Below, piece after piece: positions 1 through 7,004 of a stretch of DNA of 8,252 nt. Location: contig JBGULC010000007.1 in the NCBI GenBank assembly GCA_045114775.1, positions 1 through 8,252 on the forward strand, written 5' to 3'. The position numbers and the translations under genes were made by a program. The DNA is from UBA3792 sp045114775. GTDB lineage: Bacteria; Bacillota; Clostridia; Christensenellales; CAG-138. Numbering within the stretch: the first letter of the stretch is position 1; the number at the start of each line of letters is the position of its first letter. A model generated the notes under the pieces. That model had not been told where the DNA came from. It worked only from the letters and a program-made list of their open reading frames with translations, and made no database searches.

Positions 1-87
1 TACAACCTCAACATTATGATACCTGATATACCGTGTCAAACAGATAACATCCTTGTTATTCACACTGCCGTCGCCGTTGACGTCGCC
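1..87 (-). other. C-terminal dockerin motif of the protease, cut by window edge
   Basis: Residues 2205-2233 begin GDVNGDGSVNNKD, giving a full calcium loop with D2206, N2208, D2210, N2214 and D2217, followed by the helix VICLTRYIRY. A second repeat, if present, lies outside the window. The matching end of the neighbouring gene (8167-8252) stops just after its copy of this motif, so this protein may also end within a few codons. Positions 1-60 are only about 33% GC (20 of 60), far below the rest of the gene. Confidence 0.85.
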
Positions 88-3000
88 GGGCATGTACCAG
101 TTCGCGTAGATCGTCGTGTCTTCGTTGAAGACTGTTTCGAGCGTGACCTGTTCGCCGGTACCGGTCTCAAGACCCGTTCTCGAATCCATGAACCAGCCGA
201 TCAGCTTGTACCACTCGCGCGTGATGTCGGTGGGAAGCTCTGAAAGCGTTCCGCCGGCTTCGATCGTGACCGTTGTCGGGTCGTCGCCGTTGCACGGATC
301 CAACGTGATCGTGATGCTGTTCACGGGCGTTTCAATGTACAGATAGCCGTAGTGCCATCCTTCACCGCCCTGACCGTCCGGACGGAAGTAGACCGTTACG
401 TCACCCGCCTGGTTCGCGCCGACAACGTAGTTCGTGCCCTGATCCGGATACCAGGTGATGATCGTCGTTCCCTCTGCCTTGACCGCCTTGAACTCGTCGT
501 CTGCCGCCAGCGTGATCGCCAGTATGTACTCAGACGCGTTCTCCGCGTTCACTGCGAACTTCTTGGTCGTATCGACTGCCCAATCGGTGATGGAACCGAC
601 CAGATAGTAGCCGATCTCGACTTCTTTGACCTGTTCTTCGAACGCTTCGTTTTCAAACGTCGCAGTGTAGACTGCCTTGTCAGCCGTCTCGGTGCGGACC
701 GCGGTGACCGTCTCGGTCTCGACATGCTCGCTGTTGCGCTCGCAGATGCGGGTCGCGGTGCAGGTCCAGCCGTTTTCGACCTGCGTCCATTCGTAGCTCG
801 GGGTGCCCCAGATGTGGTCAAGCGCCGGGAACGGGATCTCTTCGATCTCGTCGAGCTCGAGGTCTTCACCGCGTTCGAGCGTGTCGACCTCGATCGTGGA
901 TTCGCCTTCGCCGCAGCTCTTCGCCTCGAAGGTCAGCGTCGCGATCGGCGTGCCCGCCGCAAGAGGCGTCTCGCCCTTCACGGCGTACGCAACGGTGACG
1001 ATGCCCTTCTCTTCATCGACGCAGATGGAGACGTAGAGGTTCTCTGCCGTGCCCTTCTCGTTTGCGGAAAGGGTCAGCGTTTCCGGATCGTACACGACCG
1101 CGAACAGACCGTTCGAGGAAGCTTCACTCTCGGAGAACGGGATGACGCCTTCGGCCGCAACGCCGGTAATCGCACGCGGTGCATCCTCTTCGGGCTCTTC
1201 GGGCTCTTCGGGGTCGATCGGTTCTTCGATCTCAGGTTCTTCCGATTCTTCGACCGGTTCTTCATTTTCCATTTCAGGCAGCTCAATCGGCTCATCTTCG
1301 ACCGCTTCCGGTGCAGCGACGATCTTGCTGTTCTTCTGCGCTTCTTCGAAGCGTGCCATGATCTCGGGCGTCATGAGCTCTTCACGGCTCATCAGCGGCT
1401 TGAGGTTCAGAACGCCGTCAAGCTCCTCGCTCATGATCTCGTCGCCGGGTTCAACGGACGCCGGTGCGAGAGAACCGTTCGTGTACAGACCGGCTACCGG
1501 CCACACGTTCTCGCCGAAGTTGCCTGCACGGTAGAACTTTCTGTTCGAGCTGTCGTTCGCATTCGCGAGGATGTACAGTTCGGCGTAATCGCCGTCCTGA
1601 TGCGTCCAGTAGAGATGCGTGCCGTCATAGTAGATGGAGTTGTACTGGAGACCCGCGGTGATACCGGTATCCCAGACCAGTGTCGGGCTGCCGAAGCTGA
1701 TGCCCGAACTCGAGCTGTAGCTCTGGCTGGTCTGCCAGATCTTACCGGTCTCATCGAGGAAGTAGTAGCCCGCGCTCGTCGTGCTCTTGTTTCTGCAGCA
1801 GATCGCGACTGCGTATGCGTCGCCGACGTCCGTTGTGGACAGATCCAGGAGACCGTACGGGAAGCCGCAGTAGGTTCCGTATTCGTCATCCGCCTCGGGC
1901 TGCAGATTGCCGAAGATCAGGTACTTCGCAAAGGCGTATACATAGTAGGATGTGCCGCCGAAGGAAGTTCCGACCGTCGCCATGCCGAACGGCACAACGT
2001 AGTTCTCGCCGAGCTGTGTCATCTCGTACGACGTGCGGTTGACCGTGTAGATGTAGCTTGTGGAAAGGTCGTTCGTCGCCGCATACAGCGCGGAGGTGCT
2101 CGCCATCATCGCGCTCGTGACGTAGACGCCCGTGCCGGTGTTGTGGCGCTTGGTCCACGTCGGCAGGTTGTTCGCGTTGAAGTAGGAGAAGAAGACGTCG
2201 CCTTCTTCGTCCCAGACCGCCGCGCTCAGTTCCTTATTGATCGCCGTAACGACGACCGTGCACTCGCCGAACTTGGTCGGGTCTGCATTCGACGTCGCCT
2301 TGATCGTCGTGGTACCTGCCGCAACCGCGGTGACCACGCCGACGTCGCTGACCGTCGCGATGCTCGGATTGTCCGAAGACCAGGTGACCGAACGATCCGT
2401 CGCCGTCAGCGGCGCAACCTTTGCGGTCAGGGACGCCGTGTCGCCCTTATAGAGATCCAGAGTCGCCGGGCTGACCGTGACGGACATGACGCTGTACGGA
2501 TCGACCTCGTAGCTGATCGTCGTCTTGACGTACATATAGACGCTGTTGGTCGCGGTGTTCAGACTGAACGTACCTTGGTAGTACCGCAGATAACGGCTGT
2601 TGATGGACAGACGGTTGTTGGTGCCGTCCCAGGTCCAGTCTCTGCGGCTGGTGTCCTTGGTGATGGTCAGCGCGCTCGTGTTGCTGCGGCGCAGATACCA
2701 TCCGTTGTTGCCGAAGGTATAGGTGCCGCTCGTGCTGCCGGTGCCCGCCGTCCAGACGCTGGTCGCTGCAACGTCCGCGCTCTCAACGTAGGGCTGACCG
2801 TTCGTTTCGGGCGTGCCCGCCTGAACCGCGGTCGCAACTGCGCCGGCGGTCGCGGTCGTCTGCGAGCTGTTCAGCGTGTAGTACAGCGCATAGCCCGTGC
2901 CCGACGAATTGCGGTTCATGATCAGGTAGTCATCGCCCGCGGTGACGGTGCTCGTCAGAACGTAGACCGTCTTTTCAACATGGGTGTTGTTGTTGACCTT

Positions 3001-6000
3001 GACCGCATATGCTGCTTCATTGCCCGCATAGTCGGCAATAAACACCGCAACGTAACCCTGTGCGTTCGCGATCGCGTCGGTCGCGTCAATCGAAACCTCG
3101 GCGGTCGGTGTGCCCGGCGCGACCTGCTTATAGATCACGCTGCCGTCCAGAGACAGAATGCCGACGTACGCAAGGTTCTGGTCATCGCTCGCATAGACCG
3201 TAAGCGTGCTGCCGTTGAGCGTCGGATTGCTGGTGAAGGTCGGCGCAGTGTCGTCGACCGTGAAGTCGAAGCCCACGAACGCGCCCTTGCCGAGCACGTT
3301 GTCCGTCAGGATCTGCGTGAATCTCGGCGCCGTCAGCGTGCCTGCGTCTGCAGCGGTCATGTCGCCGCTGACCTTCATCACGTTATACTCGGGGATCGCA
3401 TAGAAGCCGATGCGTACGCGGTCGCCTTCGTTGATGCCGCTGTACTCGTTCAGCGCCTTGTTGACGTTGTAGGTCTTGGTCATGGTGTTCTGCCACGCCC
3501 CGCCGTTTACGTAGTACCAGAGACCTTCGACGGACTGACCCGTGACAGTCGAGTAAACGATGTCGGTCACATTGCCGTCCCCGTCGAGCTTGGTAACCGC
3601 ATAGCCCGTACCGCCCGCGTTGCGGATCATGTTATAGGCGATGTCGTTGATCTTCGCGTCGCTGCGGATCGCAAGACGCTCTGCGGGGAAGCCGTTCTCC
3701 TCGACCATGTACGGGTTGCCGGAGAACTTCGCCAGCGTGCCGTTGGTGGTGATGCGCATGTAGTTCGTGCCCGCCGCCGCGTTGCCGGAGTAGTTCAGCT
3801 GGTCGTTGCCGTACAGGTTCTCGGTGTAGGAGTTGGTGTCGAACATCGACGCATCCGTGAAGCTGCCGAAGTAGCCGAGGATCGGGATCGTGTGTTCGTG
3901 TTCATAGCTGACGCCTTCCTGGTCTGCCGTGACGCAATCCACATAGGTGTAGCCCTCGAGCCATGCGCCGCCCTCTTTCTCGAGCGCAGCCTTCTGCTCT
4001 GCGGTCAGATTGATGTGGACCGTGACCTGCGCCTTGTCGTTCGGACCGACAAAGTAGCCTTCCTGCGCTTCGCCGCCTTCAAAGTCGAGCAGCAGCTTCG
4101 CGTCGCGGGAGGTAATCAGCTCGTCGCCGTCCATGTCCGCAACGGTGAAGTCATAGTCCTCGTCGTCGATGTCGATCAGACCTGCAACCTCGTCGAGGAT
4201 CGCCTGCGCGTCGAGATCGTTGGTCTCGCCGTCCTTATTGACATCGTGCTCCTCAGCGGGCGCCTGACCGTTCCACTCGTAGGTATCGCCGCCCAGAGGC
4301 AGGATCGCCGTCTTGCGGGACAGGGTGTCGCCGCTGACCGCCTGCGTGAACAGGATGGTACCGAGCTCGAACTCGAGCGTCTTGTCGGTGATGTTGTAGA
4401 TGGTGAACTTGTAGGTGTACTCGCCCGCCTTTTCGGGATCGTCGCCCAGCTCGACCTTGACCTTGCCGTCCGCAGCCGCGTTGGTTTCGGTCGTGAGGTA
4501 CGCTTCGTCCATCATAATGACGGACTTCGCTTCGATCGCCTTAGAAACCTCGACGAGACCTGCGCCCTGCTGCAGGATCGACAGGAACGCGCCCTGGTTG
4601 ATCATCGGCGTTGCCGTACTCATCAGCAAGCTGTTCGCGATCGCGCGGAGGTTATAGCCGCTCATCAGGTCGGCGTTATCGGGTGCGTTCTCCTTGAGGT
4701 ACTGCATCAGCACCGCCGAAAGACCGGTGATGTGCGGTGCCGCCATGGAGGTACCGGAGTAGCTGATATACTGGTCCGTACCGCTGCCCGAATCCGAGCT
4801 GGACGTACCGTTGATGGAATAGATGTCGCCGCCCGGTGCGGTGATCTCAGGCTTCATGAGGATGGAACCCGGAACGCCCCAGGAGCTGAAGTCGGTGATC
4901 TCTGCGTCTTCACGCGGAGTGACCGTGGAAATCTCGGTCGTGGTGACCTGCACGCTGCCGGTGTAATAGGTAACGCCGTTTGCCGTGTTGGCGGTCTTGC
5001 CTTCCTTAATTGCGTTTGCATCCTTCAGCGTGATCGAAACGTACGGGAACGTGCCCGTGAAATCGGTCAGATCCATATGGATCGTGCCATCATCGTTGTT
5101 CGCCACGATCAATGCCTTCGGATTGTAGCTCTTGACGTTTTCGCCCTTCTCAACGAAGGAGAGCTCGCCGCGATTCATGATAACGATCTTGCCGGAAAGG
5201 CTGACTGCGCTGTTGACCGCAGCATAATCCTCTGCCGTGCCCTTCGCGTCGATGTAGACGTAGTCCCAGGTGCCTGCAACCGTCGACATCAGCGCTTTGG
5301 AATATGCCTGACCGTCGTTGTTTTCGGTATCCTCGGTGAAGAAGACCTGCGTGCTGCCGTCGAATACGAGCGGCGTGCCCTCGGTCAGCGTGTTCTGCGC
5401 TGCCGCAACGCCCATGCTGTGGACGTAGGAGCCCGGAGAACCGCCGGTATGGAAGCTCGCATCCTCCGCATACAGCTTGTGAGACGTGAACTGATCGGCA
5501 GAATACGCGTTGCCCGCCGAAATGGACAGGACCATGTGGAGGTTTTCCTTGTTGACGAGACCGTTCAGGATCGCCTGATAGGAAGAGCTCGCATAGGTGT
5601 AACCGGGCGCGCCGGAACCGAGCGAGAGGTTGCAGGCGTCCGCTTCGAGCACGACCGCGTCTTCGATTGCCGCGAAGTAGTCGGAATCGTATGCGCCGCC
5701 GTTGGTGCCGAAGACCTTCATGACGAGAATCTGCGCGTCCGGCGCCATACCGACTGCGCCGACCGTCGCCGCCGCGTCAACATAGCTCGAGCCATTCTTG
5801 ATGTAGCGGTTTGCCGCCGCGATACCGGCAACGTGGGAGCCGTGGTTGGAGCCGCTGTCCTGATGGTCGACTCTCGTGCTGGTATCAACGTAGTTGTAGC
5901 CGAACGGGATCTTGTCGCTGATCTTGACGCCCGCGCCGTTCAGACCGGACGGGATGCTGTCCATCAGCGTGACCGTCTTGCCGCCTGCGCGGACTTCATC

Positions 6001-6699
6001 GATCGCATGCAGGAACGCGTCGTTGTTCACGCTCTGGTGACCCGTGTCGAGACCGGTGTCGATGATCGCGACTCTGCTGCCTGCGCCGGTGTAGCCGAGC
6101 GTGTTCCACGCATACTGCGCGCCGACCATGTTTGCACTGGTGTTCGCAGTGTTCGGCTCTGCGTCGACGGGCTTGGGCGCTTCATACTGCGTTTCCAGCT
6201 CGACAGATTTGACGCCTTCCATGCCGCGGATCAGCGCAACGTCCTTATACGGGATCTCGACGGAGATCGCGTTGGCAAGGAGCGTCAGGTTCCATTTGAC
6301 GGTCAGTTCGTGACCGACCTTCTGCTCAATCTTCGCCTGCAGGGTATCCTGCTGCTGACGAAGCTTGTCACGGTACGATTTTGCACCGCTGCTCTGGACT
6401 TCATAGCCCATGTCGATCGTGGACTTGCCGTCCAGGAAGATGGAGACGCGGACGATCTTGTTGAGGTCGATGATCTCGAGCTCTGCGGGATCGAAACCGT
6501 CGTCCTCTTCCTCGTCTACCTCGCCCAGCTTATGGACGTGCAGTTTTGCGGGATCCATTTCTTCCATCTCAAGTTCGATGGGAGTCGTGGGATCCGCAGG
6601 TTCTGTTGTGCCTTCGGCGACAGCCCGCGAAATGCCGGTCATAATCGGCATCGTGAGCAGCATGAACGCTGCCACCAGCACGGAAAGAAGTCTTTTCAT
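1..6699 (-). CDS. Giant secreted S8 (subtilisin-like) serine protease with PA domain, cohesin-like and dockerin modules; 3' end outside window
   Basis: The frame is open from ATG 6699 to the window edge: 2233 residues and no stop. Residues 1-28 (MKRLLSVLVAAFMLL...AVA) form a signal peptide. An acidic stretch follows, then an I9-type propeptide at about 80-172. The catalytic domain spans about 190-715, with D214 in IIDTG, H286 in NHGSHVAG, oxyanion N397 in SAGN and nucleophile S651 in GTSMAAP, so it should be active. A PA domain (about 470-567, GKIVIMNRG) lies between N397 and S651, as in C5a-peptidase/lactocepin-type S8 enzymes. An Fn3-like domain (about 725-954) carries an internal dockerin. 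The tail includes an Ig/Fn3-like domain (about 1148-1240), an unassigned module (1246-1394), BIG_2 (1403-1486), an unassigned beta-rich region (1487-1790), a Pro/Glu linker, a cohesin-like domain, an HxWGTPxYxW module (1962-2028), a carbohydrate-binding-like module (2030-2123), an InlB repeat and a dockerin motif. The family cleaves extracellular proteins or peptides; the actual substrate is unknown. No sortase motif is visible. Codon use is extremely biased, hinting at high expression. Confidence 0.95.
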   Translation of the reverse strand, partial: MKRLLSVLVAAFMLLTMPIMTGISRAVAEGTTEPADPTTPIELEMEEMDPAKLHVHKLGEVDEEEDDGFDPAELEIIDLNKIVRVSIFLDGKSTIDMGYEVQSSGAKSYRDKLRQQQDTLQAKIEQKVGHELTVKWNLTLLANAISVEIPYKDVALIRGMEGVKSVELETQYEAPKPVDAEPNTANTSANMVGAQYAWNTLGYTGAGSRVAIIDTGLDTGHQSVNNDAFLHAIDEVRAGGKTVTLMDSIPSGLNGAGVKISDKIPFGYNYVDTSTRVDHQDSGSNHGSHVAGIAAANRYIKNGSSYVDAAATVGAVGMAPDAQILVMKVFGTNGGAYDSDYFAAIEDAVVLEADACNLSLGSGAPGYTYASSSYQAILNGLVNKENLHMVLSISAGNAYSADQFTSHKLYAEDASFHTGGSPGSYVHSMGVAAAQNTLTEGTPLVFDGSTQVFFTEDTENNDGQAYSKALMSTVAGTWDYVYIDAKGTAEDYAAVNSAVSLSGKIVIMNRGELSFVEKGENVKSYNPKALIVANNDDGTIHMDLTDFTGTFPYVSITLKDANAIKEGKTANTANGVTYYTGSVQVTTTEISTVTPREDAEITDFSSWGVPGSILMKPEITAPGGDIYSINGTSSSDSGSGTDQYISYSGTSMAAPHITGLSAVLMQYLKENAPDNADLMSGYNLRAIANSLLMSTATPMINQGAFLSILQQGAGLVEVSKAIEAKSVIMMDEAYLTTETNAAADGKVKVELGDDPEKAGEYTYKFTIYNITDKTLEFELGTILFTQAVSGDTLSRKTAILPLGGDTYEWNGQAPAEEHDVNKDGETNDLDAQAILDEVAGLIDIDDEDYDFTVADMDGDELITSRDAKLLLDFEGGEAQEGYFVGPNDKAQVTVHINLTAEQKAALEKEGGAWLEGYTYVDCVTADQEGVSYEHEHTIPILGYFGSFTDASMFDTNSYTENLYGNDQLNYSGNAAAGTNYMRITTNGTLAKFSGNPYMVEENGFPAERLAIRSDAKINDIAYNMIRNAGGTGYAVTKLDGDGNVTDIVYSTVTGQSVEGLWYYVNGGAWQNTMTKTYNVNKALNEYSGINEGDRVRIGFYAIPEYNVMKVSGDMTAADAGTLTAPRFTQILTDNVLGKGAFVGFDFTVDDTAPTFTSNPTLNGSTLTVYASDDQNLAYVGILSLDGSVIYKQVAPGTPTAEVSIDATDAIANAQGYVAVFIADYAGNEAAYAVKVNNNTHVEKTVYVLTSTVTAGDDYLIMNRNSSGTGYALYYTLNSSQTTATAGAVATAVQAGTPETNGQPYVESADVAATSVWTAGTGSTSGTYTFGNNGWYLRRSNTSALTITKDTSRRDWTWDGTNNRLSINSRYLRYYQGTFSLNTATNSVYMYVKTTISYEVDPYSVMSVTVSPATLDLYKGDTASLTAKVAPLTATDRSVTWSSDNPSIATVSDVGVVTAVAAGTTTIKATSNADPTKFGECTVVVTAINKELSAAVWDEEGDVFFSYFNANNLPTWTKRHNTGTGVYVTSAMMASTSALYAATNDLSTSYIYTVNRTSYEMTQLGENYVVPFGMATVGTSFGGTSYYVYAFAKYLIFGNLQPEADDEYGTYCGFPYGLLDLSTTDVGDAYAVAICCRNKSTTSAGYYFLDETGKIWQTSQSYSSSSGISFGSPTLVWDTGITAGLQYNSIYYDGTHLYWTHQDGDYAELYILANANDSSNRKFYRAGNFGENVWPVAGLYTNGSLAPASVEPGDEIMSEELDGVLNLKPLMSREELMTPEIMARFEEAQKNSKIVAAPEAVEDEPIELPEMENEEPVEESEEPEIEEPIDPEEPEEPEEDAPRAITGVAAEGVIPFSESEASSNGLFAVVYDPETLTLSANEKGTAENLYVSICVDEEKGIVTVAYAVKGETPLAAGTPIATLTFEAKSCGEGESTIEVDTLERGEDLELDEIEEIPFPALDHIWGTPSYEWTQVENGWTCTATRICERNSEHVETETVTAVRTETADKAVYTATFENEAFEEQVKEVEIGYYLVGSITDWAVDTTKKFAVNAENASEYILAITLAADDEFKAVKAEGTTIITWYPDQGTNYVVGANQAGDVTVYFRPDGQGGEGWHYGYLYIETPVNSITITLDPCNGDDPTTVTIEAGGTLSELPTDITREWYKLIGWFMDSRTGLETGTGEQVTLETVFNEDTTIYANWYMPGDVNGDGSVNNKDVICLTRYIRYHNVEVV
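94..321 (-). other. InlB-type B-repeat (Listeria-Bacteroides repeat) of the protease
   Basis: Residues 2127-2202 follow the B-repeat layout: ITITLDPCNGDD, then the VTIEAGGTLSELP strand, then the hallmark KLIGWFMD in place of the usual YxFxGWY, then DTTIYANWY. It leads directly into the C-terminal dockerin motif. The same repeat type is found in the neighbouring fragment at 7680-7994. Confidence 0.8.
331..612 (-). other. Carbohydrate-binding-like beta-sandwich module of the protease
   Basis: Residues about 2030-2123 start GYYLVGSITDWA and end near WHYGYLYIE, with the inner motif FKAVKAEGTT-x4-WYPDQG. This resembles small starch-binding-type or SusF-like modules often seen in Clostridia surface proteins, where Trp and Tyr side chains contact glycan. 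It may hold the protease to a glycoprotein or polysaccharide. The family assignment is from memory of the pattern and the ligand is unknown. Confidence 0.5.
874..1173 (-). other. Cohesin-like domain of the protease
   Basis: Residues about 1843-1942 resemble a short cohesin (PF00963-like) fold. It has a GLFAVVYDPETLTL strand pair matching the cohesin YDPxxL signature, then KGIVTVAYAVKGETPLAAG, then TPIATLTFEAK, the usual late cohesin strand. It seems shorter than scaffoldin cohesins (about 140 residues), and the N-terminal strands are uncertain. Cohesins bind dockerins, so its presence in a dockerin-bearing polypeptide is notable. Such cohesin-like domains also occur as plain surface modules in gut Clostridia, and binding is unproven. 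Confidence 0.6.
1182..1314 (-). repeat. Acidic Pro/Glu linker with 9-bp tandem repeats
   Basis: Residues 1796-1840 of the protease are almost entirely Glu, Pro, Asp and Ile, ending in EEPEEPEE. The DNA at about 1187-1212 is a tandem run of the 9-mer gggctcttc and close variants. The stretch separates the propeller-like region from the cohesin-like domain and is probably an extended flexible linker. The short perfect repeats could slip and vary the linker length between strains. Confidence 0.75.
2242..2493 (-). other. Bacterial Ig-like (BIG_2) domain of the protease
   Basis: Residues about 1403-1486 show the BIG_2 signature: a VTVSPATLDLYKGD start, the core VTWSSDNPSIATVS, then VVTAVAAGTTTIKA. 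Such domains are stalk or adhesion modules of surface and secreted proteins. It separates the module at 1246-1394 from an unassigned beta-rich region at 1487-1790. Confidence 0.85.
4081..4245 (-). other. Internal type I dockerin-like domain inserted in the protease's Fn3-like domain
   Basis: Residues 819-873 of the protease hold two calcium-loop repeats in the dockerin pattern. Loop 1 has D819, N821, D823, N827 and D830 (DVNKDGETNDLD). Loop 2 has D855, D857, D859, T863 and D866 (DMDGDELITSRD). Each is followed by a hydrophobic helix (AQAILDEVAG and AKLLLDF). The flanking sequence on both sides reads as one Fn3-like domain of the C5a-peptidase type: upstream strands end near GGDTYEWNG, and downstream ones resume at VTVHINLTAEQ and end at PILGYFGSF. 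The dockerin is therefore inserted within a domain, not placed between domains. Type I dockerins bind cohesins; that this one does so is inference. Confidence 0.8.
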
Positions 6700-6705
6700 T
6701 TTCGA

Positions 6706-6714
6706 CATCCTTCT
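6706..6714 (-). promoter_or_regulatory. Shine-Dalgarno site that sets the protease start
   Basis: The minus strand reads AGAAGGATGTCGAAAATG. The AGAAGGA core ends 8 bases before the ATG at 6699, an ideal spacing. The ATG at 6708 lies inside or against the same core with no spacing, so 6699 is the better start. It gives a compact signal peptide beginning MKRLLSV. Confidence 0.75.
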
Positions 6715-6821
6715 TTGCTTCCCCTTTCTTTTTTTGACGTTTCGCATACGTTTCCGCACCGCTTCCGCGAATCTCCGCAGTTCTCTGCACAGAATTGTAC
6801 ACTTATATATTGCCAAATGTA

Positions 6822-6850
6822 ATTGTAACCTATTCATGAACAATTTGCAA
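6822..6850 (-). promoter_or_regulatory. Sigma-A-type promoter of the protease gene
   Basis: On the minus strand, TTGCAA (6845-6850) is followed after exactly 17 bases by TACAAT (6822-6827), close to the TTGACA/TATAAT consensus. A-tracts lie just upstream (A7/T7 at 6852-6858 and T8/A8 at 6873-6880) and resemble an UP element. Transcription would start near 6815, leaving a leader of about 115 bases. A second TACAAT at 6794-6799 has only a weak -35 partner (TTACAT, 6817-6822). Confidence 0.7.
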
Positions 6851-6894
6851 GAAAAAAATGAAGGAGTTTTGATTTTTTTTGCACGAATACCGCG

Positions 6895-6912
6895 CCGCAG
6901 ATCGATCTGCGG
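6895..6912. promoter_or_regulatory. 18-bp perfect palindrome between terminator and promoter
   Basis: CCGCAGATCGATCTGCGG is identical on both strands. It lies 45 bases upstream of the protease -35 box and downstream of the preceding terminator. It could be an operator for a dimeric regulator or a small hairpin; no regulator is encoded in the window to support either role. Confidence 0.4.
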
Positions 6913-6943
6913 ATTTCTTTCAGATAATGCGTATGATGATAAA

Positions 6944-6979
6944 GAACCGGTGCGGTCTGACGAAAGATCGCACCGGTTC
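6944..6979 (-). terminator. Rho-independent terminator after the InlB/FN3 fragment
   Basis: A 15-bp inverted repeat (6944-6958 with 6965-6979) contains one G-T wobble and a 6-base loop. On the minus strand it ends in TTTAT, and it begins 26 bases after the TGA at 7005. On the plus strand the hairpin is followed by CGTGAG and then T6, so it may act in both directions. Its stem shares AACCGGTGCG with the terminator at 8063-8098. Confidence 0.8.
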
Positions 6980-7004
6980 CGTGAGTTCTTTTTTGTCAAA
7001 GGAA

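Noticed and set aside
1049..1534. Plus-strand Ser/Gly-rich open frame resembling a low-complexity protein
   Set aside because: It is the out-of-frame reading of the Pro/Glu linker and the surrounding parts of the protease, and it has no upstream signals.
3571..3588. LDGDGN at residues 1038-1043 as a third internal dockerin loop
   Set aside because: The later loop ligands (Asn at 9, Asp at 12) and the following helix do not fit; the next residues look like beta strand (VTDIVYST).
6706..6708. ATG at 6708 as the start of the protease
   Set aside because: It touches the Shine-Dalgarno core with no spacing. The ATG at 6699 has an 8-base spacing and opens directly into the signal peptide.
6569..6802. 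Minus-strand 77-codon frame overlapping the protease start
   Set aside because: It is out of frame with the signal peptide and includes the protease ribosome site; no domain or start signal supports it.
352..6822. Plus-strand open frame of 2156 codons starting with GTG
   Set aside because: It is rich in Arg, Asp and Val with no recognisable domain, has no ribosome site, and mirrors codon for codon a minus-strand gene with an intact signal peptide, catalytic residues and many known domains.
6861..6866. AAGGAG on the plus strand as a ribosome site
   Set aside because: No suitable start codon with an extended, plausible frame follows; the region is the minus-strand promoter area.
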